Assembly (NCBI GenBank): GCA_015493525.1
Contig: WGCY01000024.1
Location: 1 to 60,736 of the forward strand
Length of the DNA: 60,736 nucleotides
DNA from: Bacteroidales bacterium
Lineage (GTDB): Bacteria > Bacteroidota > Bacteroidia > Bacteroidales > F082
Direction: 5' to 3'
Shown here: positions 18,712-28,152 of the stretch, in pieces
How the letters are laid out: every line of letters begins with the position of its first letter
How positions within the stretch are numbered: position 1 is the first letter of the stretch
The notes under the pieces: model-generated
What the model was told of the DNA's origin: nothing
The model's database searches: none
What the model saw: only the letters and a program-made list of their open reading frames with translations
Made by a program: the position numbers and the translations under genes

Positions 18712-19725
18712 CTAAATAATCGGATATTGCTTGAATATCTCCGCTGACCGCATAAGAATATCCACGTACTGGGCACGACGATAGGCAAACGGCTCTTTCA
18801 CATTTTTCATGGAGAGTTTTCCCCTGAACGCATCGACAGTGTCGTATTGTTTGTTGGCCATCCATATCTCCATGTCTTCCAGAATCTTTTGAATTTGTTG
18901 CGGCCCGTTTTTATAGATGGTGCTCACCACCTGAACGACATCCGCACCGGCCAAAATCATTTTAATAACATCTTCGGCATCAAATATTCCCGTGTTGGCA
19001 CACACATTACAGTGAAGCTGGCCATACAACATACCCGAATAGCGCAGAGCCATCCGGTTGTCCTGTTTGCTGCTCAGGTTATAGTTGAAACTCATTTTTT
19101 CACTGTCAATGTTTATGTCGGGCTGAAACAACCGGTTAAAAAGCACAAGGCCATCAACCCCTTTTTTGTCCATCTCTTTAAACACATAAAGCGGATTGGT
19201 ATAAAATGAGCTTAGCTTAACACTAACAGGAATTTGAACCGCCTCTTTGACCCCTTTTATAACATCCAGTTCTTCGTTGAGGATGGCACTCCCCTGCATA
19301 TCAAATTCACGGGGATTGTTATAGAAATTGAGTTCCAACGCATCGGCACCTGCCTCTTCCAGTTTTTTTGCCCATTCGTACCACGTATCATCAAAAACGG
19401 CATTCAGGCTGGCAATAAGCGGAATATTAATGGCGCTGCGCGCTTCTTTGAAATGCATCAAAAACTCTTCAGGCCCGGCTTCATAAACATCCTGTGGGAA
19501 AAGCGAGGTCATCTCGTGGTTCCTGTCGGCATACTCTCCCATATCTTCCTCCATCTGAAGCTGTTCGAGGTTAACCTGTTCTTCAAAAAGTGATTTGTAC
19601 ACAATGGCAGCCGCACCAGCCTGTTCCAGCGACTGAAGCATCTTTATTTCGGTAACGAGGTTGCTGGCACCGACGATAACGGGGTTTTTTAATTCTAATC
19701 CAAGGTATTTAGTTGTAAGGTCCAT
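18712..19725 (-). CDS. Dihydroorotate dehydrogenase-like FMN protein
   Basis: This 337-residue TIM-barrel protein matches the PyrD family in overall pattern: MDLTTKYLGLELKNPVIVGAS at the start, ADALELNFYNNPREFD in the middle, PVSVKLSSFYTNP, GVDGLVLFNR, and the phosphate-binding ILAGADVVQVVSTIYKNG. True class 1 enzymes carry a catalytic Cys or Ser in an N-x-S-C/x-P-N motif. Here that position reads NFYNNP and has neither. It is therefore unlikely to make orotate. It lies divergent from nifJ across 283 bases, which suggests a link with pyruvate or ferredoxin metabolism, but this is inference. It has its own terminator. Confidence 0.8.
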   Translation of the reverse strand: MDLTTKYLGLELKNPVIVGASNLVTEIKMLQSLEQAGAAAIVYKSLFEEQVNLEQLQMEEDMGEYADRNHEMTSLFPQDVYEAGPEEFLMHFKEARSAINIPLIASLNAVFDDTWYEWAKKLEEAGADALELNFYNNPREFDMQGSAILNEELDVIKGVKEAVQIPVSVKLSSFYTNPLYVFKEMDKKGVDGLVLFNRLFQPDINIDSEKMSFNYNLSSKQDNRMALRYSGMLYGQLHCNVCANTGIFDAEDVIKMILAGADVVQVVSTIYKNGPQQIQKILEDMEIWMANKQYDTVDAFRGKLSMKNVKEPFAYRRAQYVDILMRSAEIFKQYPII

Positions 19726-19877
19726 AATAAATTTATTTAAACGTTTTTTCTTTGTTGGGAGTAAAAATAGGCAAAAAAGCAGTTCGTTAAAAACATGCTA
19801 ATCTAAAATCATTTTAAATTGGAAAATTATATCTGTTATCATAAACCTAATTAAGGGTTTACTACAGATAAAAATCG

Positions 19878-19885
19878 TATTTTTG
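19878..19885 (+). promoter_or_regulatory. -7 box of nifJ promoter, with long leader
   Basis: TATTTTTG is a perfect TAnnTTTG match 124 bases before the nifJ ATG. The resulting leader of roughly 115 bases is much longer than the 10-40 bases usual in this window and is very AT-rich. I see no recognisable riboswitch fold in it. Confidence 0.55.
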
Positions 19886-20008
19886 CAATCGCCTTAAAAA
19901 AGCAACAGTTTAAAATTTAAGTATTTGGCATTTAGTTAAGTATGATAATTTAAACTTTCAGAAAGGTTAGAATTTAATGAAATAAAGTAACTTTTAAAAT
20001 TTAGATAA

Positions 20009-23000
20009 ATGAGCGGAAAGAAAAAATTTATTACTTGTGACGGAAACTACGCTGCTGCCCATATCGCTTACATGTTTAGCGAAGTAGCTGCTATTTATCC
20101 TATCACACCTTCGTCAACCATGGCAGAATATGTGGACCAATGGGCTGCATTCGGCCAAAAAAATATTTTCGGGGAAACTGTCAAAGTTGTTGAAATGCAG
20201 TCGGAAGGTGGTGCTTCCGGTGCCGTACACGGCTCCTTGCAATCAGGTGCCCTGACCACAACTTTTACCGCCTCTCAGGGATTGTTGCTGATGATCCCCA
20301 ATATGTACAAGATTTCCGGTGAGCTGTTGCCGGCAGTATTTCACGTAAGTGCACGCAGCCTGGCCGCACAGGCACTTTCCATTTTTGGCGACCACAGCGA
20401 TGTGATGGCAACCCGTAATACAGGTTTTGCCATGCTGGCCACCGGGAGTGTTCAGGAAATTAACGACCTGGCAGGCATAGCCCATTTTGTGGCCCTGCGT
20501 TCCAGAATTCCTTTTGTCCACTTTTTTGATGGTTTCCGTACTTCTCACGAAATTCAGAAAATTGAATATTTTGAAGTAGAAGACCTGAAACACCTGTTTC
20601 CTTTCGAAGACCTGAAAAAATTCAGGGACAATGCTTTGAACCCCGAACATCCGGTTACCAGGGGCTCTGCCCAGAATCCTGATATTTATTTTCAGGCCCG
20701 TGAAGCCGGTAACCGGTTTTACACGCCTATTCCTGACATGGTGGAAGAATACATGCAGGAAATTACCAAACTCACCGGCCGCGAGTACCATCCATTCACT
20801 TATTACGGTGCAGAAGATGCCGAAAACATCGTAGTTGCCATGGGATCGGTAACCGAAACCATCCGCGAAACCATCGATTATCTTACCGCCAAAGGGGAAA
20901 AAGTCGGTTTGGTTACCGTGCATTTGTACCGTCCGTTCTCCACGGATTATTTAATGAAAGCCATTCCGAAGACAGTAAAAAATATTGCTGTCCTCGACCG
21001 TACCAAAGAACCGGGTGCCAATGGTGAGCCATTATATCTCGACATTAAAGAGGCTTTCTATGGCTTGGAAAACGAACCTGTTGTTGTTGGTGGCCGTTAT
21101 GGACTCAGCTCCAAAGACACCACTCCGGCGCAAATTGTTTCGGTGTTCAACAACCTGAAACAACCGGAGCCTAAAAATCATTTTACACTTGGAATTGTAG
21201 ATGACCTTACTTTCACCTCACTTCCACTGCTTCCGGAAATAAGTATTTCCGACAAGGGAACGGTTGAAGCCAAATTTTACGGGCTGGGGGCTGACGGAAC
21301 AGTTGGTGCCAACAAAAATTCCATTAAAATTATTGGTGAAACGACCGAGAAATATGCACAGGCCTATTTTGCCTACGACTCTAAGAAATCCGGTGGCATC
21401 ACCATCTCGCACCTTCGTTTTGGCGACAAGCCCATCCGCTCGACCTACATGGTTGGAACTCCCGACTTTGTTGCCTGCCACGTTCCGGCTTATCTTGGAA
21501 AATACGACATGCTGAAAGGCCTCAAAGATGGCGGCACTTTCCTGCTGAACAGTATTTGGGATGAGGAAGAAACCAAACGCCGGCTGCCTGATGACATGAA
21601 AAAATACATGGCCGACCACAAGATTAATTTCTATACCATTAACGCCACCAAAATTGCCAATGAAATCGGTTTGGGAAGCCGGACCAATACGATTATGCAA
21701 TCGGCTTTCTTTAAGGTTTCAGAGGTAATTCCTTACGACCAGGCTGTGGAAAAAATGAAATCGTTTATCCACAAGACCTATGGCCGTAAAGGGGATGAGA
21801 TTGTTGAAATGAATTACCGTGCCGTCGATGAGGGTGGCGATGTAACGAAAATCGAAATCCCTGAAGAATGGTCAAATATTGAGGTAAAAAAACAAAAACA
21901 AGCCGATGGCGATGTTCCTGCTTTCATTCGTGAAGTAGCCCGCCCCATTGATCACCTGAAAGGCGATGACCTGCCGGTAAGTGCTTTCAAAGGACGTGAA
22001 GATGGTACATTCCCTGCCGGGACAGCGGCTTACGAAAAACGGGGAGTTGCCGTGGATATTCCTGAATGGATTGGCGACAATTGTATTCAGTGTAACCAGT
22101 GCGCTTACGTTTGTCCCCACGCTGCCATCCGTCCGTTCCTGGTGAACGAGAAAGAAGAAAAGAATGCCCCTGAAGACATGCTTTTCCTCGAAACCAAAGG
22201 CAAACTGAAACCTTTGAAATACCGTATTCAGGTCAGCGTCATGGATTGTACCGGTTGTGGAAGTTGTGCCGACGTTTGTCCTTCTCCGGAGAAATCGCTG
22301 GTAATGAAAGCGTTCGAGACACAGAAACAAGAAGCCGAAAACTGGGATTATTTGATTAAAAATGTTACGGACAAAACTGCTGACGGAACAGTCAACAAAT
22401 TTATCAGTGTGAAGAACAGTCAGTTCTCCCAGCCACTCTTTGAATTTTCAGGAGCTTGTGCCGGTTGTGGCGAAACACCTTACATAAAAGCTGCCACACA
22501 GTTGTATGGCGACCGCATGATGATTGCCAACGCAACGGGATGTTCTTCCATTTACGGTGCTTCGGCCCCTGCTACTCCTTATACGGTAAACGCAGAAGGA
22601 AAAGGTCCGGCCTGGGCAAACTCCTTATTTGAAGACAATGCCGAGTACGGCCTGGGAATGGCTACCGGAATTCGCAAAATGCGCGATCGTATTGAACGTT
22701 TTATGGAAGAAGCCCTCAAAGCCGGTACAACCGAGGAAAGAAAAGAAGCTTTTGAGGCATGGATAGCTGCCAAAGATAATGGCGAAGAATCCAAGACTGC
22801 TTCCGCAAAAGTAGCAGAATTACTCAAGGGGGCCGATGATGAAACAGCCAAAAACATCATGGAACTGGAGCAATACCTTGTCAAAAAATCCATGTGGATT
22901 ATTGGTGGAGATGGCTGGGCCTATGACATTGGATACGGCGGACTGGACCATGTGCTGGCATCCGGCGAAGATGTCAACCTGCTGGTACTTGATACAGAGG

Positions 23001-23554
23001 TCTATTCCAATACAGGCGGACAGGCTTCCAAATCGAGCCAGACTGCTGCCGTTGCCAAATTTGCCACTGCCGGTAAAGAAATCCGCAAAAAAGACCTCGG
23101 GGCCATCTACATGACTTACGGTTATGTGTATGTTGCTTCGGTAGCCATGGGAGCTAACCAAAGCCAGTTCTTCAAAGCTTTGAAAGAAGCTGAGGCTTAC
23201 CCGGGACCGTCCATTATCATTGCCTACTCACCTTGTATTGCACACGGCCTGCGTAATGGCATGGCCCGTTCACAACACGAAGAGAAGCTGGCTGTTGAAG
23301 CTGGTTACTGGACAATGTACCGCTACAATCCGTTACTGGAACTCGAAGGCAAAAACCCACTTCAGCTTGATTCCAAAGAACCTGATTTTGAAAAATTAAA
23401 AGAATTTCACGATCTGGAAGTGCGTTTTACCTCGCTGAAAAAGGCTTTCCCCGAAAGGGCAAAAGAACTTCAGGAAGTAGCGCTCAAAAATGCCAAATGG
23501 CGTTATAATTTTTACAAACGCCAGGCTGATATCGATTATTCATCCGAAGATTAA
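20009..23554 (+). CDS. nifJ: Pyruvate:ferredoxin (flavodoxin) oxidoreductase
   Basis: It decarboxylates pyruvate to acetyl-CoA and CO2 and passes electrons to ferredoxin or flavodoxin, a sign of anaerobic energy metabolism. The 1181 residues have the size of the single-chain homodimeric enzyme. Domains can be read in order: N-terminal pyrimidine-binding domain (AAIYPITPSSTMAEYVDQWA), transketolase-C-like domain (YGAEDAENIVVAMGSV), gamma domain (SHLRFGDKPIRSTYMV), two 4Fe-4S motifs at about 692 (CIQCNQCAYVCP) and 746 (CTGCGSCADVCP), and the TPP domain with its extra cluster Cys (CAGCGETPY near 815; GGDGWAYDIGYGGLDH; LDTEVYSNTGGQASKS). It is preceded by a long leader and followed by a terminator. 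Confidence 0.97.
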   Translation: MSGKKKFITCDGNYAAAHIAYMFSEVAAIYPITPSSTMAEYVDQWAAFGQKNIFGETVKVVEMQSEGGASGAVHGSLQSGALTTTFTASQGLLLMIPNMYKISGELLPAVFHVSARSLAAQALSIFGDHSDVMATRNTGFAMLATGSVQEINDLAGIAHFVALRSRIPFVHFFDGFRTSHEIQKIEYFEVEDLKHLFPFEDLKKFRDNALNPEHPVTRGSAQNPDIYFQAREAGNRFYTPIPDMVEEYMQEITKLTGREYHPFTYYGAEDAENIVVAMGSVTETIRETIDYLTAKGEKVGLVTVHLYRPFSTDYLMKAIPKTVKNIAVLDRTKEPGANGEPLYLDIKEAFYGLENEPVVVGGRYGLSSKDTTPAQIVSVFNNLKQPEPKNHFTLGIVDDLTFTSLPLLPEISISDKGTVEAKFYGLGADGTVGANKNSIKIIGETTEKYAQAYFAYDSKKSGGITISHLRFGDKPIRSTYMVGTPDFVACHVPAYLGKYDMLKGLKDGGTFLLNSIWDEEETKRRLPDDMKKYMADHKINFYTINATKIANEIGLGSRTNTIMQSAFFKVSEVIPYDQAVEKMKSFIHKTYGRKGDEIVEMNYRAVDEGGDVTKIEIPEEWSNIEVKKQKQADGDVPAFIREVARPIDHLKGDDLPVSAFKGREDGTFPAGTAAYEKRGVAVDIPEWIGDNCIQCNQCAYVCPHAAIRPFLVNEKEEKNAPEDMLFLETKGKLKPLKYRIQVSVMDCTGCGSCADVCPSPEKSLVMKAFETQKQEAENWDYLIKNVTDKTADGTVNKFISVKNSQFSQPLFEFSGACAGCGETPYIKAATQLYGDRMMIANATGCSSIYGASAPATPYTVNAEGKGPAWANSLFEDNAEYGLGMATGIRKMRDRIERFMEEALKAGTTEERKEAFEAWIAAKDNGEESKTASAKVAELLKGADDETAKNIMELEQYLVKKSMWIIGGDGWAYDIGYGGLDHVLASGEDVNLLVLDTEVYSNTGGQASKSSQTAAVAKFATAGKEIRKKDLGAIYMTYGYVYVASVAMGANQSQFFKALKEAEAYPGPSIIIAYSPCIAHGLRNGMARSQHEEKLAVEAGYWTMYRYNPLLELEGKNPLQLDSKEPDFEKLKEFHDLEVRFTSLKKAFPERAKELQEVALKNAKWRYNFYKRQADIDYSSED

Positions 23555-23567
23555 TTTTTTCGGATAT

Positions 23568-23604
23568 TAAAAAAAGGCCGTTGCTGAAAAGTAACGGCTT
23601 TTTT
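23568..23604 (+). terminator. nifJ terminator
   Basis: GCCGTT (23577-23582) pairs with AACGGC (23593-23598) and is followed by six T residues; A-runs on the other side extend the stem. It starts about 15 bases after the nifJ stop. Confidence 0.85.
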
Positions 23605-23615
23605 AATGTCATGTG

Positions 23616-23644
23616 TTTGCCTGCAATGTTATTTCTTACATTTG
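23616..23644 (+). promoter_or_regulatory. panB promoter, -33 and -7 boxes
   Basis: TTTG at 23616-23619 and TACATTTG at 23637-23644, separated by 17 bases, match both parts of the Bacteroidota consensus. The panB ATG follows 15 bases later. Confidence 0.7.
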
Positions 23645-23659
23645 TAAAAAATTATTGAT

Positions 23660-24484
23660 ATGGATGGATTATACGGTTCCTCAAGATTTCCGAAAATTAC
23701 CACCCACGTGCTTCAGGAGATGAAGCTGAAAGGGGAGAAAATTGCCATGCTCACCGGCTACGATTATTCCATGGCCCGGTTGCTGGATGAGGCGGGCATC
23801 GATGTTATCCTTGTGGGCGACTCCGCTTCCAATGTGATGGCCGGCCATGTTACCACATTGCCCATTACCCTCGACCAGATGATTTACCATGCCTCCTCGG
23901 TGATGCGTGCCGTAAAACGGGCACTCGTGGTAGTTGACCTGCCTTTTGGCACTTATCAGGGGAACTCCAAAGAAGCCCTGCATTCGGCTATCCGTATCAT
24001 GAAAGAGTCCGGTGCCAACGCGGTTAAATTGGAAGGTGGTGCCGAAGTGGTGGAATCCATCGACCGTATCCTGACTGCCGGCATCCCCGTACTCGGACAT
24101 CTGGGCCTTACGCCACAATCCATCAACAAATTTGGTACTTATGTGGTCCGTGCCAAAGAAAAGGAAGAAGCCGCCAAGCTGCTCCGCGATGCAAAATTAC
24201 TGGAAGAATCCGGTTGCTTTGGTATCGTACTGGAAAAAATCCCTGCCGACCTTGCCGCGAAAGTTACGGCATCCGTGAAAATTCCCACCATCGGAATTGG
24301 TGCCGGCCATGCCGTGGATGGGCAGGTGCTGGTGTTGCATGACATGCTGGGCATCAACCAGGAGTTCTCTCCCCGTTTCCTACGCCGTTATCACAACCTC
24401 CACGATGAAATTATCAAAGCCTTCCTGGCTTATATTCAGGATGTGAAGGCTGTTGACTTCCCCAACGACAAAGAGCAGTATTGA
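23660..24484 (+). CDS. panB: 3-methyl-2-oxobutanoate hydroxymethyltransferase
   Basis: PanB transfers a hydroxymethyl group from methylene-tetrahydrofolate to 2-oxoisovalerate to make ketopantoate, the first step of pantothenate and CoA synthesis. The 274-residue product has the family's metal and substrate motifs: [61 protein letters not shown] and IPTIGIGAG. It is the first gene of a unit with the downstream pseudouridine synthase (21-base gap). No panC or panD gene is nearby. Confidence 0.95.
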   Translation: MDGLYGSSRFPKITTHVLQEMKLKGEKIAMLTGYDYSMARLLDEAGIDVILVGDSASNVMAGHVTTLPITLDQMIYHASSVMRAVKRALVVVDLPFGTYQGNSKEALHSAIRIMKESGANAVKLEGGAEVVESIDRILTAGIPVLGHLGLTPQSINKFGTYVVRAKEKEEAAKLLRDAKLLEESGCFGIVLEKIPADLAAKVTASVKIPTIGIGAGHAVDGQVLVLHDMLGINQEFSPRFLRRYHNLHDEIIKAFLAYIQDVKAVDFPNDKEQY

Positions 24485-24505
24485 TTTTCTCTTTTAGCCG
24501 GTTTT

Positions 24506-25213
24506 ATGAACGATAAACTTCCGCTGGAAAAGCGTATCTTATTTGAAGACAATCACCTGATTGTGGTGAACAAGTTACCTTCGGAAATCGTCCAGGGCGA
24601 CAAAACCGGCGATGAACCGCTGAGTGAAGCCCTGAAGAAGTACCTCAAAGAAAAATACCGTAAACCGGGAAATGTTTTTCTTGGTGTTATTCACCGGCTG
24701 GACAGGCCGGTGAGCGGTGTAGTGGTTTTTGCCAAAACGGGAAAAGCACTCAGCCGCATGAACGAGCTGGTGAAACAACGGGATATGCAGAAAACCTATT
24801 GGGCCGTAGTGAAAAACAGGCCGCCGCAAAAAAAGGGGATGTTGGTACATTATCTTCGGCGCGACCAGAAAAAAAACAAATCCTTTGTGGGCCGGAAACC
24901 GGGAAAAGAGGCCAAAGAAGCTATCCTGAATTACGAATTGGTGGCATCGGGCGAACATTATCATCTACTGGAAATAGATTTACTCACCGGGCGGCATCAC
25001 CAGATCAGGGCACAGCTTGCCGCCATTGGTTGCCCCATAAAAGGGGATTTGAAATACGGTTTCCCGCGCAGTAACCCGGATGCTTCCATAAGCCTCCATG
25101 CACGTAAAGTCTCGTTTGTCCATCCGGTGAAAAAAGAGAAACTGGAGATTACCGCTGACCCGCCACACAATGTACTGTGGGATTATTTTCTGAAGGAAAT
25201 AAATGCCAAATAA
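24506..25213 (+). CDS. RluA-family RNA pseudouridine synthase
   Basis: It isomerises specific uridines in rRNA or tRNA. The catalytic Asp is Asp66 in HRLDRPVSGVVVFAKT, the family signature. The second conserved part, LLTGRHHQIRAQLAAIGCPIKGDLKYG, is intact, as is the C-terminal SLHARKVSFVHPVKKE. At 235 residues it lacks an N-terminal S4 domain, so it resembles RluC/TruC-like single-domain members. The exact target cannot be told from sequence. It sits 21 bases after panB and is probably cotranscribed. Confidence 0.9.
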   Translation: MNDKLPLEKRILFEDNHLIVVNKLPSEIVQGDKTGDEPLSEALKKYLKEKYRKPGNVFLGVIHRLDRPVSGVVVFAKTGKALSRMNELVKQRDMQKTYWAVVKNRPPQKKGMLVHYLRRDQKKNKSFVGRKPGKEAKEAILNYELVASGEHYHLLEIDLLTGRHHQIRAQLAAIGCPIKGDLKYGFPRSNPDASISLHARKVSFVHPVKKEKLEITADPPHNVLWDYFLKEINAK

Positions 25214-25286
25214 AAAGTATTTTTTGGGGGAAATAAAAAGTCAATTTACCGTTATTTGTAAAAAACCCATTTAATTTCTGAGAACC

Positions 25287-25937
25287 TTGAAAGATTACAC
25301 CAAAAAACGTACTTACTCTCCAGCTGAAGAACGGCTGAACATCTGGTCGCACGGACTGGGCTTTTTGCTGGCCATTCCTGCCACGGTTTTCCTCATTCTG
25401 AAAGCATCGCTGCACGGCGATGCCTGGCAAATAGTCAGTGTCAGTATTTACGGGGCCAGCATGATGACACTGTACCTGGCCTCTACGCTATACCATTCAG
25501 CCAAAGATCCGGAAAAACGACACAAGCTCAACATTTTTGACCACGCCTCTATTTACCTGCTCATTGCCGGGACTTATACACCGTTTTTACTGGTAACCCT
25601 GCGCGGGCCATGGGGTTGGAGTTTGTTTGGCGTTATATGGGCAGCAGCTGTTGGCGGCATTATTTTCAAAATCTTTTATACAGGCAAGTTTGATGTGGTT
25701 TCCACCGTTGCCTATGTTTTAATGGGTTCCATCGTACTGGTGGCCATAAAACCGCTGGTGGCCAATCTTTCCTTACCCGGTCTTTACTGGTTACTGGCCG
25801 GAGGTGTAAGTTATATTATTGGTGCCGTTTTGTATTTACAGCGAAAAATGCCTTTTCACCATGCCATTTTTCATGTGTTTGTACTGGGCGGCAGTGTCTG
25901 CCATTACATTGCCATTTACAGCTATGTGTTAAAGTGA
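25287..25937 (+). CDS. trhA: Hemolysin III / TrhA (YqfA) family membrane protein
   Basis: A seven-helix membrane protein of the PAQR-related hemolysin III family; members have been linked to membrane energetics and fluidity. It has the family opening YSPAEERLNIWSHGLGFLLA, followed by STLYHSA, FDHASIYLLIAGTYTPF, and near the end FHHAIFHVFVLGGSVCHYIAIY, giving the conserved His set. The start codon is TTG: the nearest upstream in-frame stop is TAA at 25272 and no ATG lies between. It follows the pseudouridine synthase by 73 bases and converges on the T9SS cargo gene. Confidence 0.88.
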   Translation: MKDYTKKRTYSPAEERLNIWSHGLGFLLAIPATVFLILKASLHGDAWQIVSVSIYGASMMTLYLASTLYHSAKDPEKRHKLNIFDHASIYLLIAGTYTPFLLVTLRGPWGWSLFGVIWAAAVGGIIFKIFYTGKFDVVSTVAYVLMGSIVLVAIKPLVANLSLPGLYWLLAGGVSYIIGAVLYLQRKMPFHHAIFHVFVLGGSVCHYIAIYSYVLK

Positions 25938-25962
25938 TTTATCGGGGCACCGCAAGACAGTA

Positions 25963-27513
25963 TTATTTTTTCAAAATTTTTCCGCTGAACTTTTCTCCCC
26001 TGAAAACGGCCCGGTAAAAATAGACGCCGTTTTGCAGGTATTGCAGATTAATCCTGGCATGGTTGGCCACTTTTTCCGACAACACTTTCCGCCCCTGTAC
26101 ATCAAACAGCTCAAACGTAAAATTTCGTACATCCTGCCGGGGCAGGGTTACCGTTATGTAACCGGAAGCAGGATTGGGCTGGATTTCCAGATGTTGCTCT
26201 TCCGTTTTCCGTACCCCGGTAACATCAAATTTCGAATAAAAAAGGGCTATCTTTTCGCTTTTTGTCCACGAACCGATTTTGGCGTCCCAGTCGTAATCAA
26301 TAGACGAAGTCCACATGTGGACAAAATACATTCTGAAATCGGCCGGCGATGGTATAAAGCTTTCAGCAGGGTCAAAACTGTCATTGGTTTTTTCCGATTG
26401 GGCAGCTGATTTATCAGATGAATGGCCACCCCTCCTGCCCAGGTCTGAGAGGATATAAGCAGGTAAGACCAAATCGGAAAAGCTGTACGTATTATCATAT
26501 TTTAGTTCAGATTTTTCAGAATTGCTCCATTGCCCTGCCGATTCATTCCAATCGAAATCGGTTTCTGTTGCAAAATTTCCATCCGTATCATATTGTATTT
26601 CGGTTTTGGATTGGTTAGTCCACTCACCACTTCCTTTTTCAGAATGTGCGGAATAATCAATTTCCTGAACAAACCGGCCCTGATTATCGTAAGAATAAAC
26701 ATATTTATTATCGTCAGACCATGCACCTGAATTGCTATCCCAGTAACTGTAAACATCTCCGGTAAGCTTCCCGTCCGAAAAACTGTACTCATCTTTGCCA
26801 TCGGCAACCCATTGGCCCGAATCCCAGTCATAATCTGTTATTGTGGCGATACTCCCCTTGTCATCATACGACCAGGTTGTCTTTTCATTTTTCGTCCATA
26901 CGGCTGATGTTTTGTTAATGGTTTGGTTTGTAGAATTATAATAATCCACTTTCTCAGCCAAGCGGCCTGAACTGTCATAAGTAAAAACATCCTTTTGGTC
27001 TTCCAGCCATTGGAGGCTGTCCGTGTCGTAATATAATGCCACAACCCGGTCCAGCTTTCCATTAGAATAGGTAAAGACTTCCTGAACATCAGGCTCCAAG
27101 TTGCCCAAAGAATCCGGTGCAAACAAGAAAAGGCTGTCCATCTTTCCCGTGGTATTGTAGGAAAAAGTAAATTTAACGTCCATTTCCCATCCTCCTGCAT
27201 CTGCAATTTCCCAGTAAGTATAATCAATCAGGTTTCCAAGGGCATCATAATGAAAAGTCAATTTTTCATTATCCTCCGGATCATCCGTGTCACTCACAAC
27301 AATGCTGTCCAGTTTTTGCTTTTGCCGGGTAAGGATATTTTTAAAATGATAATCCTGTGATGGCAGGTAAATATGGTGTGCCCCGGTGCCAAAAAAACGC
27401 TTGATACCGGTAATTGAACGACTTGTGAAATGGGTATCAGAAGTGGTTTGCCCGAAAGAAAAGGCAAAAATAAAAAATGAAAAAACAACAGACAGAACAG
27501 TAATTTTTTTCAT
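25963..27513 (-). CDS. Secreted repeat protein with T9SS type A sorting domain
   Basis: A signal peptide (MKKITVLSVVFSFFIFAFSFG) leads to about 350 residues of a roughly 40-residue repeat rich in Tyr, Asp, Trp and Gly, with units such as FTYDSSGRLAEKVDYY, WSYDDKGSIATITDYDWDSGQW and YVYSYDNQGRFVQEIDYS. These resemble YD/RHS-like surface repeats. The last roughly 75 residues are a type IX secretion sorting domain: LEIQPNPASGYITVTLP, FELFDVQGRKVLSEK, LQNGVYFYRAVFRGEKFSGKILKK. The protein should cross the outer membrane through T9SS and be attached or released at the surface. Function unknown. Confidence 0.85.
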   Translation of the reverse strand: MKKITVLSVVFSFFIFAFSFGQTTSDTHFTSRSITGIKRFFGTGAHHIYLPSQDYHFKNILTRQKQKLDSIVVSDTDDPEDNEKLTFHYDALGNLIDYTYWEIADAGGWEMDVKFTFSYNTTGKMDSLFLFAPDSLGNLEPDVQEVFTYSNGKLDRVVALYYDTDSLQWLEDQKDVFTYDSSGRLAEKVDYYNSTNQTINKTSAVWTKNEKTTWSYDDKGSIATITDYDWDSGQWVADGKDEYSFSDGKLTGDVYSYWDSNSGAWSDDNKYVYSYDNQGRFVQEIDYSAHSEKGSGEWTNQSKTEIQYDTDGNFATETDFDWNESAGQWSNSEKSELKYDNTYSFSDLVLPAYILSDLGRRGGHSSDKSAAQSEKTNDSFDPAESFIPSPADFRMYFVHMWTSSIDYDWDAKIGSWTKSEKIALFYSKFDVTGVRKTEEQHLEIQPNPASGYITVTLPRQDVRNFTFELFDVQGRKVLSEKVANHARINLQYLQNGVYFYRAVFRGEKFSGKILKK

Positions 27514-27622
27514 AATGACTAAAATTTAAATGGTTAGAATTTTTTTAAAAATATATATTAATACTTCAAATTAATACTTCAAACAAAAATATAAAAATGG
27601 GGGCAGAATATCAAAGGAACTG

Positions 27623-28023
27623 TTATATTTTTTTGTTCTTAAAATTCAGGACATTGCGTTCCTCACCGGCTTCCCACTCAGTCTGTATTTCAGGAAGTTT
27701 CTCCTGAAGTTTTTTCAGGCTGTCCGCAATGGCGGCATCGTTCATCATAATACAGACAAACTGTTTTCTTACCCGTTTTATGTTTGGCCCGAAAACTTTG
27801 GAGACAAGTACCTGAACTCCCTCCCTCTTCAACAACCGGCCAATGCCTTTGGCCTTTTCAGGGTCGGCATGCTTTTTTTCTTCGGGGGCCGTGTTTTCAA
27901 CACGTTTCAGGAAAACAGTATCTTTTTCCGAGATTTTATAAAAATCAAAAAACGGGCATCTCCCGAATGTTTGTCCACAAAAGTTTTTCCATCATTGGTT
28001 GAGAAAGCTGTTATTATTTCCAT
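27623..28023 (-). pseudogene. NifX/NifB C-terminal-like (dinitrogenase FeMo-cofactor) domain protein, frameshifted
   Basis: Two adjacent frames encode one protein. The first (ATG at 28023) reads MEIITAFSTNDGKTFVDKHSGDARF and then runs into a stop. The second, shifted by one base, continues with FDFYKISEKDTVFLKRVENT and carries on without a stop through KREGVQVLVSKVFGPNIKR to the end at 27623. The break falls in a run of six A (plus strand 27947-27952); a seventh A would restore a protein of about 133 residues. Intact members have HFGxAxxF near the start. A promoter box just upstream suggests a live gene, so a sequencing error is as likely as a real mutation. Members bind or carry metal clusters; the role outside nitrogen fixation is uncertain. 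Confidence 0.75.
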
Positions 28024-28039
28024 AAATTTTCTTTTTGGA

Positions 28040-28047
28040 CAAAGATA
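28040..28047 (-). promoter_or_regulatory. -7 box of the frameshifted NifX-like gene
   Basis: The minus strand reads TATCTTTG 17 bases before the ATG at 28023. Confidence 0.6.
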
Positions 28048-28152
28048 AAATTTTTGCAGCAAAACCATCAATTGGACAAGCCCCGAAACCCGAGGCGTAC
28101 TTTCTTCCCACAAAAGCCCATAGTTTGTTTCAATACAAACAGTAGCCAATGG

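Noticed and set aside
20243-20923. Long antisense frames within nifJ, relA and the carboxylase operon
   Set aside because: They lie opposite well-supported genes and show no domain or start-site evidence.
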